From NCBI GenBank assembly GCA_020853755.1, contig JADYYG010000031.1, positions 1 to 64,000 of the forward strand: a DNA stretch of 64,000 bases, written 5' to 3'. Made by a program: the position numbers and the translations under genes. Shown one piece after another: positions 44,329 through 52,244 of this stretch. Position 1 is the stretch's first letter. Every line of letters begins with the position of its first letter. The notes beneath the pieces were generated by a model, which saw only the letters and a list, made by a program, of their open reading frames with translations, had not been told where the DNA came from and did no database searches. Source of the stretch: Dehalococcoidia bacterium. GTDB taxonomy: Bacteria > Chloroflexota > Dehalococcoidia > Tepidiformales > Tepidiformaceae.

Positions 44329-45120
44329 ATGCCCGACTTCATCGCCAACCGCATCGATGGCCACGTCGCCGTAGTCACCCTCAACCGGCCAGAGGTCATG
44401 AACGCCCTCAACCGCCAGATGTATATCGAACTCGAACAGGCCTTCCACGCCGCCAGCCACGACCCGGAGGTGCGCTGCGTCGTCCTCACTGGCGAAGGCC
44501 GGGCGTTCTGCTCTGGCGACGACGTGCGCCAGATCATGCTCGGCGACCAGCGGGACGAGACAGTTTCGCGGCTGCGTGACGCGCGCCCGAAGCCGACTCC
44601 GGCGGCCATGGCCGTGCTCGACTGCGATAAGCCCGTCATTGCTGCGATTAACGGCGCCGCAGTCGGTTGGGGGATGGACCTCGCACTCCTGGCGGACATC
44701 CGCATCGCCTCGGAAGCTGCCAAGTTCGGCGAGCTTTTCATCAAGCGGGGGCTCGTCGCCGACGTCGGCGGGCTCTGGCGCCTGCCGCGGGTAGTGGGCC
44801 CTTCGAAGGCAGCCGAACTGCTCTTCACTGGGGACATCATCACCGCGCAGGAGGCGGAACGGATCGGCCTGGTGTCGCAGGTGGTGCCGGCGGCGGCATT
44901 GATGGAGTCGGCGCTGACGATGGCGCGGAAGATCGCGGCAAACCCGCCGATCGCGCTCCGTTACATGAAGGAAGGATTGCGCCGGTCGGTGCACGGGTCA
45001 GTCCCCGAGATGGGCGAGTACATCGGCAATTCGCTCGCGTACCTGTTCACCACCGAAGACCACAAGGAAGGCGCGCTGAGCTTCGTGGAACGGCGCGAAC
45101 CAGTGTTCAAGGGGCGCTGA
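44329..45120 (+). CDS. Enoyl-CoA hydratase/isomerase family protein, second copy
   Basis: 263 aa crotonase-fold protein. Motifs: GEGRAFCSGDDVRQI (CoA/oxyanion) and NGAAVGWGMDLALLADIRIAS. By eye alignment the hydratase Glu144 position reads Phe (FGELFIKRG) while the second Glu is present in AAELLFTG, so it may be an isomerase or a non-hydratase member. Start at MPDFIANRIDG; the track's earlier start lies in the promoter region. It is convergent with the dehydrogenase gene, 4 nt apart. Confidence 0.88.
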   Translation: MPDFIANRIDGHVAVVTLNRPEVMNALNRQMYIELEQAFHAASHDPEVRCVVLTGEGRAFCSGDDVRQIMLGDQRDETVSRLRDARPKPTPAAMAVLDCDKPVIAAINGAAVGWGMDLALLADIRIASEAAKFGELFIKRGLVADVGGLWRLPRVVGPSKAAELLFTGDIITAQEAERIGLVSQVVPAAALMESALTMARKIAANPPIALRYMKEGLRRSVHGSVPEMGEYIGNSLAYLFTTEDHKEGALSFVERREPVFKGR

Positions 45121-45124
45121 CGCC

Positions 45125-46105
45125 TCAGGCGGTGACCTCGTTCACGAGCGGTTCACCGCGGGCGATGCGCGCCAGGTTCGGAAGGAAGTACTCCTCGGTG
45201 ACCCGTGCGCCGTTACCGGTCGAAGTGCTCGAATTGTGCGGCGAAATGATGACGTTCGGCATATCCCAGAGCGGCGATTCAGCTTCGAGCGGCTCTTTCC
45301 AGAAGACATCGAGGTAGGCCCCGCCGAGGTGGCCGGAGCGCAGCGCCTCGATGAGCGCTGGCTCGTCGATGACCTCGCCGCGAGCGACGTTGAGGATGGC
45401 AGCGCCGCGCGGGAGGGCGGCCAGTACCGCCTCGCCGACGACGCCGCGCGTCTCTTCCGTGAGGGGACAGGCGAGGACCAGCCAGTCGGTCTCGCGGGCG
45501 GCATCCAGCAGCTGCGAGGGCGGCAGCACGCGGCTGACCGGGTCACCGGGACGGTGGGGGGTACGGCGCATCCCGGTCACTTCGAGGCCAATGGCGGAGG
45601 CGATGCGGGCGACTTCACTGCCGATTGCGCCGAGGCCAACCACAGTCATGCGCTGCCCAACAAGATCCGGAGGCATCTGCGGACCGCGAATCGGCTCCCA
45701 CGCCCGGCGGCGCTGCGCTTCGCCCCAGGGCAGGAAGCCGCGCGAGAGCATCAGCATGCCGCCGATGACCGACTGGGCGATGGGCAGCGCTGTTGAGCCA
45801 GACGACGTGGAAAGGCGGATGCCCCGCTGCAACAACTCCTGGAAGACGAAGTTGTCGACCCCGGCGCTCATCACGTGGACCCACTTCAGGTTCGGCGCCG
45901 CGCGAACCGAGCGAAAGAACATGCGCGACGAGGCCGGGTAAACATCGTGCGAGAAGAACGCGTAATCAAGGCTGGCGAGCGTGGCCTCATCGAAGGGCTG
46001 CTCGGTGTCGGCGGGGAGTATGCAGAGTTCGATGCCCGGGTGGGCGGCCTTCATCTGCTGGTGGTAGCCGTCGAAGACGGCGCGGGAGACGAGGAGTGTC
46101 GGCAT
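45125..46105 (-). CDS. D-2-hydroxyacid dehydrogenase family protein
   Basis: 326 aa NAD(P)-dependent oxidoreductase. The Rossmann motif VVGLGAIGSEVARIA is near residue 150; catalytic Arg is in NVARGEVID and His in ISPHNSS; the helix LACPLTEETRGVVG is typical. It acts on an unknown 2-keto/2-hydroxy acid, closest to glyoxylate/hydroxypyruvate-type enzymes. Start MPTLLVSRAVF; the track ORF's 215 extra codons read antisense through the methyltransferase gene. It is 20 nt downstream of the methyltransferase stop. Confidence 0.88.
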   Translation of the reverse strand: MPTLLVSRAVFDGYHQQMKAAHPGIELCILPADTEQPFDEATLASLDYAFFSHDVYPASSRMFFRSVRAAPNLKWVHVMSAGVDNFVFQELLQRGIRLSTSSGSTALPIAQSVIGGMLMLSRGFLPWGEAQRRRAWEPIRGPQMPPDLVGQRMTVVGLGAIGSEVARIASAIGLEVTGMRRTPHRPGDPVSRVLPPSQLLDAARETDWLVLACPLTEETRGVVGEAVLAALPRGAAILNVARGEVIDEPALIEALRSGHLGGAYLDVFWKEPLEAESPLWDMPNVIISPHNSSTSTGNGARVTEEYFLPNLARIARGEPLVNEVTA

Positions 46106-46125
46106 GGGCGTGTATTGTGAGGGCC

Positions 46126-47286
46126 TCAGGGCGCGGGGAATAGCCGTTTCGCGATGAAAACCATGCGCTGCCCCGCGAGCGTCGTCAGTAGCAGTGTGAC
46201 CGGTTCGCCTTCGAGTTTGCCGAGGAGCCTGCGCAGTTCGTCCGGCTCGACCGGGAACGCGCGGCGGCGGATATCCACGGGGCGCCAGCCGCCCTTCCTC
46301 AGGCGTTCCTTCAGGCGGGCAAGCGAGAACGGCATCGCATCCAGCACTTCGAACGTGGCGGCGAGCGGGCTGAACGCCGGAAGCTGGGCCGTCAGGTAGG
46401 CGATGTGCGGGTCGAGCAGGCGCGCCTGAAGGCGGTAGGCGAGATGGCGCACGAGGGTTGCCCGCGTGACGCAGGACTCGGGGTCGAAGAGGAAGGCGCC
46501 CGGTGGCGCGGTCTCGACGGCCGTCTGGGGGTCGGTCGACTCGATCATGGCCCCGGACGGGAGGAGCACTGCCCGGCGGAGCCCCGGAGTCGCGCCCGCG
46601 CCGAGCCAGACGGCGACTTCCCGCATGGATGTGCTCAGCTGGACCGCTTCGACTTCCGCAACCGCCGGGACATGCTCCGGGTCGATGCCGGGGGGCGCCT
46701 TGATGACGGCTGCGCGGGCTTCGGCGGCGAGGCGCAGGACGACATCCCACGGCGGCGAGAAGCCCTCAGGTGCGAACCGGCGCGTGCCGCCTTCGCGCCG
46801 GGACGGATCGAGGATGACGGCGGCATCGGCGAGCGGGAACGGCGGACAAGCCGCGTCACCGCGCGCCGTGGAGGCGCCGGCATTGTGGGCGGCGAGCAGA
46901 GCGTGCACCGGGTCGCGGTCCATACCCACGGCAGGCAAACCAGCCTCCTTCGCGGCGGCCAGGTCAGCGCCGAGGCCGCAGGTCAGGTCCACGACCGGGA
47001 GGCCGAGCGCGGCGAGCCGGGCGGCACGGCGAGAGGCCACGAGTGGGTGGGTCATCATCTCGATGCCCTCGGCGGTGTAAAGCCAGTTTCCCTGGCGGCC
47101 GTGGTTCCTCGAGGCTCGCGCTCTGAGGGTCAGCTGTTCTGCAACGGCAGCCGCCTCCGCGGGCGGTAACTCGCGGCGGAGCATTGCCGCCAGCCGCACC
47201 GGGTCCCCCGGATCGAGCGCGGAGTGGGCCGCGAGGGCGGACTGTCCGGCTTCGCTGACCAGGTAGCGGGCGCGGCTCATCTCCAT
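46126..47286 (-). CDS. Class I SAM-dependent methyltransferase with THUMP-like C-terminal domain
   Basis: 386 aa. It has an N-terminal helical domain, a Rossmann methyltransferase core (VVDLTCGLGADLAAAKEAGLPAVGMDRD as motif I and acidic loop; AAVILDPSRREGGTRRF as the DPPY-like motif IV), and a C-terminal domain resembling the THUMP-like region found in this family (FSLARLKERLRKGGWRPVDIRRRAFPVEPDELRRLLG). The target is probably RNA or another nucleic acid, but this is inference. The start is at the ATG 7 nt after a TAGCTT -10-like hexamer. Confidence 0.8.
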   Translation of the reverse strand: MEMSRARYLVSEAGQSALAAHSALDPGDPVRLAAMLRRELPPAEAAAVAEQLTLRARASRNHGRQGNWLYTAEGIEMMTHPLVASRRAARLAALGLPVVDLTCGLGADLAAAKEAGLPAVGMDRDPVHALLAAHNAGASTARGDAACPPFPLADAAVILDPSRREGGTRRFAPEGFSPPWDVVLRLAAEARAAVIKAPPGIDPEHVPAVAEVEAVQLSTSMREVAVWLGAGATPGLRRAVLLPSGAMIESTDPQTAVETAPPGAFLFDPESCVTRATLVRHLAYRLQARLLDPHIAYLTAQLPAFSPLAATFEVLDAMPFSLARLKERLRKGGWRPVDIRRRAFPVEPDELRRLLGKLEGEPVTLLLTTLAGQRMVFIAKRLFPAP

Positions 47287-47293
47287 CCGCCCC

Positions 47294-47299
47294 AAGCTA
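47294..47299 (-). promoter_or_regulatory. -10-like TAGCTT 7 nt before methyltransferase gene
   Basis: TAGCTT on the minus strand ends 7 nt before the chosen ATG; leaderless-type spacing. Confidence 0.4.
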
Positions 47300-47321
47300 A
47301 CAGGTATGCGAGACTGGAGCC

Positions 47322-47978
47322 GTGGCGAACATCCTCTGCCTCGACTTCGACGACACGGTTGTGATGGAGAACGCCGCGCGGCTGGTGTTCGAGCGGTTTG
47401 CCGCGCCGCACTGGCGGGAGTTCGAAGCGCGCTACCACGACGGGCAGCTTTCGGTGGAGCAGTTCAACGCAGCGGTGCTCGACACGGTCGATGCCGGGGG
47501 TGACGAACTGCGGGAGTTCGCGGTCAACGCGGTGACCGTCCGGCCAGGGTTCCTGGAGTTGCTGGACTGGGCGCACTGGAACGGCTGGCTGGCGACGGTG
47601 GTCAGCAACGGGTTCGACTTCTACGTGGACGGCGTGCTGGACTCACTCGGGTTGGACCGTGTGGCACGCCACAGTGGCCGTACGCGCCAGGACTACCGCT
47701 GGCGGGTGACCTACTTCAGCCCCCGCGGCGTGGCCCTTGAAGAGGGCTTCAAGCTGAGCTATGCAGCCGCTTTCCAGAACGCCGGGGACTTCGTGGCGTA
47801 CGTTGGCGACGGCGCGAGCGATGTCCCGGCGGCTCGCGTGGCGCAGGCGGTGTTCGCGCGGGACACACTGCTGCAGCGCCTGGACGGCGAGCATCCGCGG
47901 CTCTTCCCGTTCGAGACGTTCGAAGACGTGACGGCGAAGCTCACGGCGCACGCGGCGGGCTGGACGGGCGACGGCTAA
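47322..47978 (+). CDS. HAD-superfamily phosphatase, MtnX/SerB-like
   Basis: 218 aa. HAD motif I is LDFDDTVV with the nucleophilic Asp, motif II is TVVSNGFDFY, and motif IV is VAYVGDGASDVPAA. The cap lies between motifs I and II (C1 type), as in MtnX-like and phosphoserine phosphatases. The substrate is undetermined; no methionine-salvage genes are adjacent. It starts with GTG after TGGAG. Its stop overlaps the stop of the convergent CoA-transferase gene. Confidence 0.85.
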   Translation: MANILCLDFDDTVVMENAARLVFERFAAPHWREFEARYHDGQLSVEQFNAAVLDTVDAGGDELREFAVNAVTVRPGFLELLDWAHWNGWLATVVSNGFDFYVDGVLDSLGLDRVARHSGRTRQDYRWRVTYFSPRGVALEEGFKLSYAAAFQNAGDFVAYVGDGASDVPAARVAQAVFARDTLLQRLDGEHPRLFPFETFEDVTAKLTAHAAGWTGDG

Positions 47979-49231
47979 CCGATAAGGCCCGTCTCCCGGA
48001 AGGCGTCGATGTCAGCATCGGAGAAGCCAAGTTCGCCGAGGACAGCGTCCGTGTGTTCGCCCAGGGCCGGCGAAGCGCGCTGGATGCGCGTTGGCGTGCC
48101 GGACATCTGCACGATCGGCGCCGGGCCCATGAGCGGCCCGAGGAGCGTGTGCTCGTACTCGACGAGGAAGCCGTTCGCCTCGACCTGGGGGTCGCCCCAC
48201 ATCTCTTCGATGAAGCGCACGGGGCCGACGGCGATGTCGAGCTTGTCCAGGTAGTCCATCCAGTAGGCGTTCGGGTGCTCCTGGAACTTCGCCTCGCAGA
48301 GTTCGACGAGGCGCGTGCCGACCTCCTTCAGGTTCGTTGGGTCGAAGCCGGGTTCGTAACGGGGGTCAGTGAAGTCGAGGGCTTTGCGGAAGCGGGCGCG
48401 TGGTCCCGGCCCAAGGCAGCCGACCACGAGATAGGAGTCGGCGGTCTTGTAGGGGCGGTAGTAGACGTTCCCGGCGAGTTCGGGCATGAGGGCGCGGCGC
48501 TCGGCGTAGACCTCGGCGATGTCGGCGCCGCGGGCACGGGCTGAGTGGATCACGGCCAGGCGGCGGTCGCGGGCTTCGACGTCCATCGCCATCACTTCGC
48601 GCGAACCGGCCTGGATGGCCAGTGAGGAGAGCAGGAGGGATGAGTTGATGGCCTGACCTTCGCCGGTGCGCTCGCGGTGGAAGAGGGCCGCGGAGATGGC
48701 CCAGGCGAGGGCGACAGCGGTGACTACGTCGGCGGGGGCGAAGCCGATCTGCATCGGGAGGCCGTTCTGGATGTTCGGGTTCGAGGTGGTCAGGCCGCTC
48801 ATGGCCTGGGCAACGATGTCGTAGCCGCGGCGATCCTTGTCGGGACCCTGCTTCCCGAAGGCGGTGTTTTCGGCGTAGATGATGCGCGGGTTGAGCCTGC
48901 GCGCTGATTCGTAGTCGATGCCGAGAGCTTCGGGGACACCCGGACGGTAGTTGGTGAGGAGGACGTCGGCCCAGCGGATGAGGGCATCGCGAACGGGAGC
49001 GGAGCGTTCGTCCTTGAAGTTGAGAGTGATACCGCGTTTGCCGCGGTTCTGGGCAAGGTAGCCCTTGCTCTCCTTGGGGATGATCTCGGCCTGGAGGCGC
49101 CAGGGTTCGCCTTCGAGGGGCTCAACCTTGACGACGTCGGCGCCCATCTCGGAGAGGAGCGCGCCAGCCAGCGGACCGGCAATGATCTGTGTGCAGTCGA
49201 GAATACGCACGCCTTCAAGGGCGCCTGCCAT
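47975..49231 (-). CDS. CaiB/BaiF family CoA-transferase (family III), copy 3
   Basis: 418 aa. N terminus LEGVRILDCTQIIAGPLAGALLSEMGADVVKVEP, catalytic Asp in FAPADVVTAVALAWA, then GEGQAINSSLL. It is separate from the other two copies and not obviously paired. The start at MAGALEGVR follows GGGGAG; a TATAGT -10 (49265-49270 on the minus strand) gives a short leader. The 127-codon longer track form crosses a promoter and was rejected. Confidence 0.92.
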   Translation of the reverse strand: MAGALEGVRILDCTQIIAGPLAGALLSEMGADVVKVEPLEGEPWRLQAEIIPKESKGYLAQNRGKRGITLNFKDERSAPVRDALIRWADVLLTNYRPGVPEALGIDYESARRLNPRIIYAENTAFGKQGPDKDRRGYDIVAQAMSGLTTSNPNIQNGLPMQIGFAPADVVTAVALAWAISAALFHRERTGEGQAINSSLLLSSLAIQAGSREVMAMDVEARDRRLAVIHSARARGADIAEVYAERRALMPELAGNVYYRPYKTADSYLVVGCLGPGPRARFRKALDFTDPRYEPGFDPTNLKEVGTRLVELCEAKFQEHPNAYWMDYLDKLDIAVGPVRFIEEMWGDPQVEANGFLVEYEHTLLGPLMGPAPIVQMSGTPTRIQRASPALGEHTDAVLGELGFSDADIDAFRETGLIG

Positions 49232-49264
49232 AGTTCGCTCCCCGGGGAATCGGAATGTGGGGCG

Positions 49265-49270
49265 ACTATA
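49265..49270 (-). promoter_or_regulatory. -10-like TATAGT before CoA-transferase copy 3
   Basis: TATAGT on the minus strand about 33 nt before the ATG, inside a small GGGG/CCCC inverted repeat. Confidence 0.5.
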
Positions 49271-49288
49271 CCCCGCTGGCAGCCGCCG

Positions 49289-49528
49289 GTGGCAAGGGAG
49301 CAGCGTATCGGGCAGAGTTGCCCTGTGCACGCACGGTTCCAGGCTCCCAGCCCCGGCCTTTGCGCCAGTTGCATCCATTCCCGGCAGGTGGTCAGCGGGC
49401 GGGCATCGGTCTTCTGGCTGTGCGAACGTTCGAAGGCCGACCCGCGTTTCCGGAAGTACCCGCCCATCCCGGTGGTGCGCTGCGAGGGGTTCGAGCGGGC
49501 TGACGCCGGCGAGGATGGCCCGGGGTAA
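49289..49528 (+). CDS. Small Cys-containing conserved-type protein
   Basis: Up to 79 aa from GTG 49289. It has the pattern CASC, then LCERS, DPRFxKYPPIPVVRCEGF, that is one CxxC followed by two single Cys, suggesting a small zinc- or iron-binding fold. The motif LCERSxxDPRFxKYPPxPV looks like a recurring short-protein family in this group of bacteria, but I cannot name it and the function is unknown. The start is uncertain; a later GTG would remove about 12 residues. It is divergent from CoA-transferase copy 3. Confidence 0.65.
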   Translation: MAREQRIGQSCPVHARFQAPSPGLCASCIHSRQVVSGRASVFWLCERSKADPRFRKYPPIPVVRCEGFERADAGEDGPG

Positions 49529-49605
49529 GGGCGAGCACCGTTTGCACTGGGAGATGGTGGCGCCCGTTACAACGAAGAGCCATGGATACAATATGCACAC
49601 GAGGC

Positions 49606-49635
49606 TGGCCATTCTGTAAAGCGGTGTGGTATGGT
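49606..49635 (+). promoter_or_regulatory. Extended -10 promoter pointing into the inverted-repeat element
   Basis: TGGCCA (49606-49611), 18 nt, then TATGGT preceded by TGG, an extended -10. The predicted transcription start (about 49642) coincides with the first base of the left inverted-repeat arm. Confidence 0.4.
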
Positions 49636-49643
49636 TCGCGTCC

Positions 49644-49665
49644 GGCTGAAAGCGGGGTAGCTACC
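49644..49665 (+). repeat. Left arm of inverted repeat
   Basis: 22-bp arm beginning GGCTGAAAG and ending GGTAGCTACC; paired with 49783-49803. Confidence 0.85.
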
Positions 49666-49782
49666 GGCGGGGTACCCGACGCGCATGAAACGGGGCTTGA
49701 TGCCATCTCCCATTGCATCAAGCCCCATGCTTCCCGAATGCTTCGGGCGAGCGTCCTTCCGGACTCGTAGCGCGCTCGGTTA

Positions 49783-49803
49783 GGTAGCTACCTCCTTTCA
49801 GCC
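49783..49803 (-). repeat. Right arm of inverted repeat, overlapping the ftsZ 3' end
   Basis: 21-bp arm; on the minus strand it reads GGCTGAAAG ... GGTAGCTACC and encodes the end of FtsZ plus its TAG stop. Confidence 0.85.
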
Positions 49804-50975
49804 AACCTCGCCACACTCCCCTCTCCCAACGGCCTGCTCGAGTTCAACGAGCGAATGTTCCGCCGAAGGAACGCGGGCAGTTCAGCGTCGTCCATGTTCG
49901 ACACGCCGGGCAGCCCGTAGTCGCGGATGCTGCGCGTCGTGTCCAGGTTGTCGTCAATCGTCAGGGCGCGCGGGGCGAAGCCGGTCGCGATGACGGTCAT
50001 GTGAATCTCCTCGGCGACACGCGGGTCCACGACGGTGCCGAAAATGATGTTCGCCGACGGGTCGACCACTTCGGCAATGACGCGAGCGGCCATATCGAGT
50101 TCGCGGAGCTGCAGGTTGCCGGCGTGGGTCACGTTGAAGAGCACGTTCTGCGCGCCATCAATCGACTGGTCGAGCAGCGGGCTGCTGGTGGCTGCGCGGG
50201 CAGCTTCGACGGCGCGGTTCTCGCCGGCGCCGCGGCCAACGGCCAGCAGTGCCGGGCCGGCCTCGCTCATGGTGGTGCGGACGTCGTTGAAGTCGAGGTT
50301 GATCGAGCCGTTCTGGCTGATGATGTTCGAAATCGACTGGATGGCCTGACGGAGGACATCGTCGGCGGTTTCGAAAGCCTGTTCCATGGTCACATCCGCC
50401 GGGCAGATTTCGATGAGGCGGGCGTTGGGGATGGCGATGAGGGTATCGACCTTGTCGCGCAGGCGAGCGAGGCCTTCTTCGGCCTGCTTCATGCGGCGGG
50501 CGCCTTCCCACTGGAACGGCTTGGTGACGACGCCGATGGTGAGCGCGCCGCAGTCCTTGGCGATTTCGGCGACGACGGGGGCCGCGCCGGTTCCGGTGCC
50601 GCCGCCCATGCCGGCGGTCACGAACACCATCTCGGTGCCGCGGAGGATGTCGTAGAGCTCGTCGCGGCTTTCGTCGGCAGCGCGTTCGCCGCGGGTCGGG
50701 TCGCCGCCGACGCCGAGGCCCTTCGTCAGCTTTTCGCCGATGCGGAGGCGCGTGGTCGCCTCGGAGGAGGTGAGGGCCTGCGCGTCCGTATTGCAGGCAA
50801 CGAAGGAGACGCCGGGAATCTTGGCGCGGACCATGCGGTTAACGGCGTTGCAACCGCCGCCGCCGACGCCGACCACTTTGATGTCCGGCAGGAGTTCAGT
50901 TTCGTATCGAAGGCTCATGGTGCTCGTTCCTTTCGCGAATGAGTCGAGACTGCGGGGTTCGTCAAAAGTGCTCAT
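49788..50975 (-). CDS. ftsZ: Cell division protein FtsZ
   Basis: 395 aa tubulin-like GTPase forming the Z-ring. GTP-binding GGGGCNAVNRM and the tubulin signature GGGTGTGAAP are present, as is the C-terminal FtsA-binding peptide (AELPAFLRRN). After that peptide there are about 22 extra residues, the last of which lie in an inverted-repeat arm. Two starts are possible: ATG 50975, with a strong GGAGGAGGAGAGG site 14 nt after the ftsA stop, and ATG 50918 (MSLRYETELLP), with AAAGGA, which matches usual FtsZ N termini. The longer form adds 19 residues. Confidence 0.97.
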   Translation of the reverse strand: MSTFDEPRSLDSFAKGTSTMSLRYETELLPDIKVVGVGGGGCNAVNRMVRAKIPGVSFVACNTDAQALTSSEATTRLRIGEKLTKGLGVGGDPTRGERAADESRDELYDILRGTEMVFVTAGMGGGTGTGAAPVVAEIAKDCGALTIGVVTKPFQWEGARRMKQAEEGLARLRDKVDTLIAIPNARLIEICPADVTMEQAFETADDVLRQAIQSISNIISQNGSINLDFNDVRTTMSEAGPALLAVGRGAGENRAVEAARAATSSPLLDQSIDGAQNVLFNVTHAGNLQLRELDMAARVIAEVVDPSANIIFGTVVDPRVAEEIHMTVIATGFAPRALTIDDNLDTTRSIRDYGLPGVSNMDDAELPAFLRRNIRSLNSSRPLGEGSVARLAERR

Positions 50976-50989
50976 TCCTCTCCTCCTCC

Positions 50990-52234
50990 TTACTGGGGCA
51001 TGAGCGCCCTCCCGAGAGATGCAAGCCGGCGGAAGATCCCGCCGACAGGCACATCGAAGCTGGGTCCGGGCGCGGCCTCGGCAACACGTTCACGGCCGCT
51101 GAGGGCGTATTCGACAAGGCCAATCGAGGTGGCGAAGGCCGGTGAACCAATAAGGTCGGACAGCCCCGAGTAGCCGGATGGCCGGGCCACGCGGGCGGGA
51201 ATGGCGAGCCGGGCCTCGGCCACTTCGGCAAGACCCTTGAGCTGGCTCGTGCCGCCGGTGAGGACGATGCCTGCAGCGAGCCGGTCATAGAAACCGACGC
51301 GCTTCAGCTCGACGGCGACCATCTCGAGGATCTCCTCGGAGCGCGCCTGGAGGATTTCGCAGACGTGGCGCAGGTCGACGGTCTTCTTCGCCTGCGTGCC
51401 AAAGGCCTGGATGTCCACCGTTTCGTGCATCGAAGGGTCCGCGTAGGCGGCGCCGACGGTACACTTCAGCTGCTCGGCGGCCTCCCACGGGCAGCGCAGC
51501 ACGCGCGCGAGGTCGTTCGTCAGCTGAGAACCAGCAATGGGCAGGCAGGCCGTATGAGCGAGGCTGCCCTCGTCGTAGACGGCGATGGAAGTGGTGCTCC
51601 CGCCGATATCGACGAGTGCGACGCCCTGCTGGCGCTCTTGCTCTTCGAGGCAGCTCGTTGCCGAGGCGATCGATTCGAGGACGATGTCATCGACCTGGAC
51701 GCCGGCGCCTTCGACACATTTCGTGAGGTTCTGCACCGCGGAGACAGCCCCGGAGACAATATGCACCTCGGCATCGAGGCGGCCGCCGAACATGCCAACG
51801 GGATCCGAGACCTGCTCGGTGCCTTCGATCCAGTAGCCGCGCGGGACCACGTGGATCACCTGGCGGTTCGTCGGAATCGCGACCTGGCCGGCGCTTTCGA
51901 GCACGCGCGAGCGGTCATCCTCGGAAATCGCTCGCGAACGGTCCGGGACGGCAATGATGCCGCGGTTGTTCTGCGACGAGATGTGGCCGCCGGAGATGCC
52001 GACAACCGCACTCAGGATGCGCATGCCGCAGGCCTGCTCGGCTTTTTCGACCGCAACGCCGATGGCTTCCCGCGCACTCTGAATGTTGTCGATGACCCCG
52101 CGCGAAAGGCCCGCGGCGGGGGTTACGCCAACCCCGAGGATGCGCGCTTCCCCCTGGTCTCCGAGATCACCGACGATAACGCTGACCTTCGTGGACCCCA
52201 CGTCGATCGCTGCGACTGTGCTCCGACGTCCCAT
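50990..52234 (-). CDS. ftsA: Cell division protein FtsA
   Basis: 414 aa actin-like membrane tether for FtsZ. It has phosphate motifs IDVGSTKVSVIVG and VDIGGSTTSIAVY, the 1C-domain region, and adenosine motif GIVLTGGTSQLKGL. The C terminus (FRRLASLGRALMPQ) is the expected amphipathic membrane-targeting helix. GGAGAGGA precedes the ATG. It lies between ftsQ and ftsZ. Confidence 0.96.
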   Translation of the reverse strand: MGRRSTVAAIDVGSTKVSVIVGDLGDQGEARILGVGVTPAAGLSRGVIDNIQSAREAIGVAVEKAEQACGMRILSAVVGISGGHISSQNNRGIIAVPDRSRAISEDDRSRVLESAGQVAIPTNRQVIHVVPRGYWIEGTEQVSDPVGMFGGRLDAEVHIVSGAVSAVQNLTKCVEGAGVQVDDIVLESIASATSCLEEQERQQGVALVDIGGSTTSIAVYDEGSLAHTACLPIAGSQLTNDLARVLRCPWEAAEQLKCTVGAAYADPSMHETVDIQAFGTQAKKTVDLRHVCEILQARSEEILEMVAVELKRVGFYDRLAAGIVLTGGTSQLKGLAEVAEARLAIPARVARPSGYSGLSDLIGSPAFATSIGLVEYALSGRERVAEAAPGPSFDVPVGGIFRRLASLGRALMPQ

Positions 52235-52244
52235 TGTCCTCTCC

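Larger units (their letters stand above)
49644..49803. other. 160-bp element bounded by long inverted repeats: candidate structured RNA or MITE
   Basis: Left arm 49644-49665 and right arm 49783-49803 are inverted copies (GGCTGAAAG ... GGTAGCTACC) differing by one base and one indel. Inside are nested hairpins: a 12-bp stem GGGGCTTGATGC/GCATCAAGCCCC (49692-49726), CCCGAA/TTCGGG (49733-49747) and GTCC/GGAC (49753-49764), the last with a GGAA tetraloop if read on the minus strand. The right arm overlaps the last codons and stop of ftsZ. No ORF fits. The rest of the 260-nt gap after the small Cys gene (49529-49643) holds only the promoter-like sequence. Confidence 0.7.

Noticed and set aside
49750-49770. 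SRP RNA-like GTCCGGAAGGA on the minus strand
   Set aside because: Only the tetraloop and four flanking pairs match; the conserved AGCAG/ACCAGG internal loops of SRP domain IV are absent.
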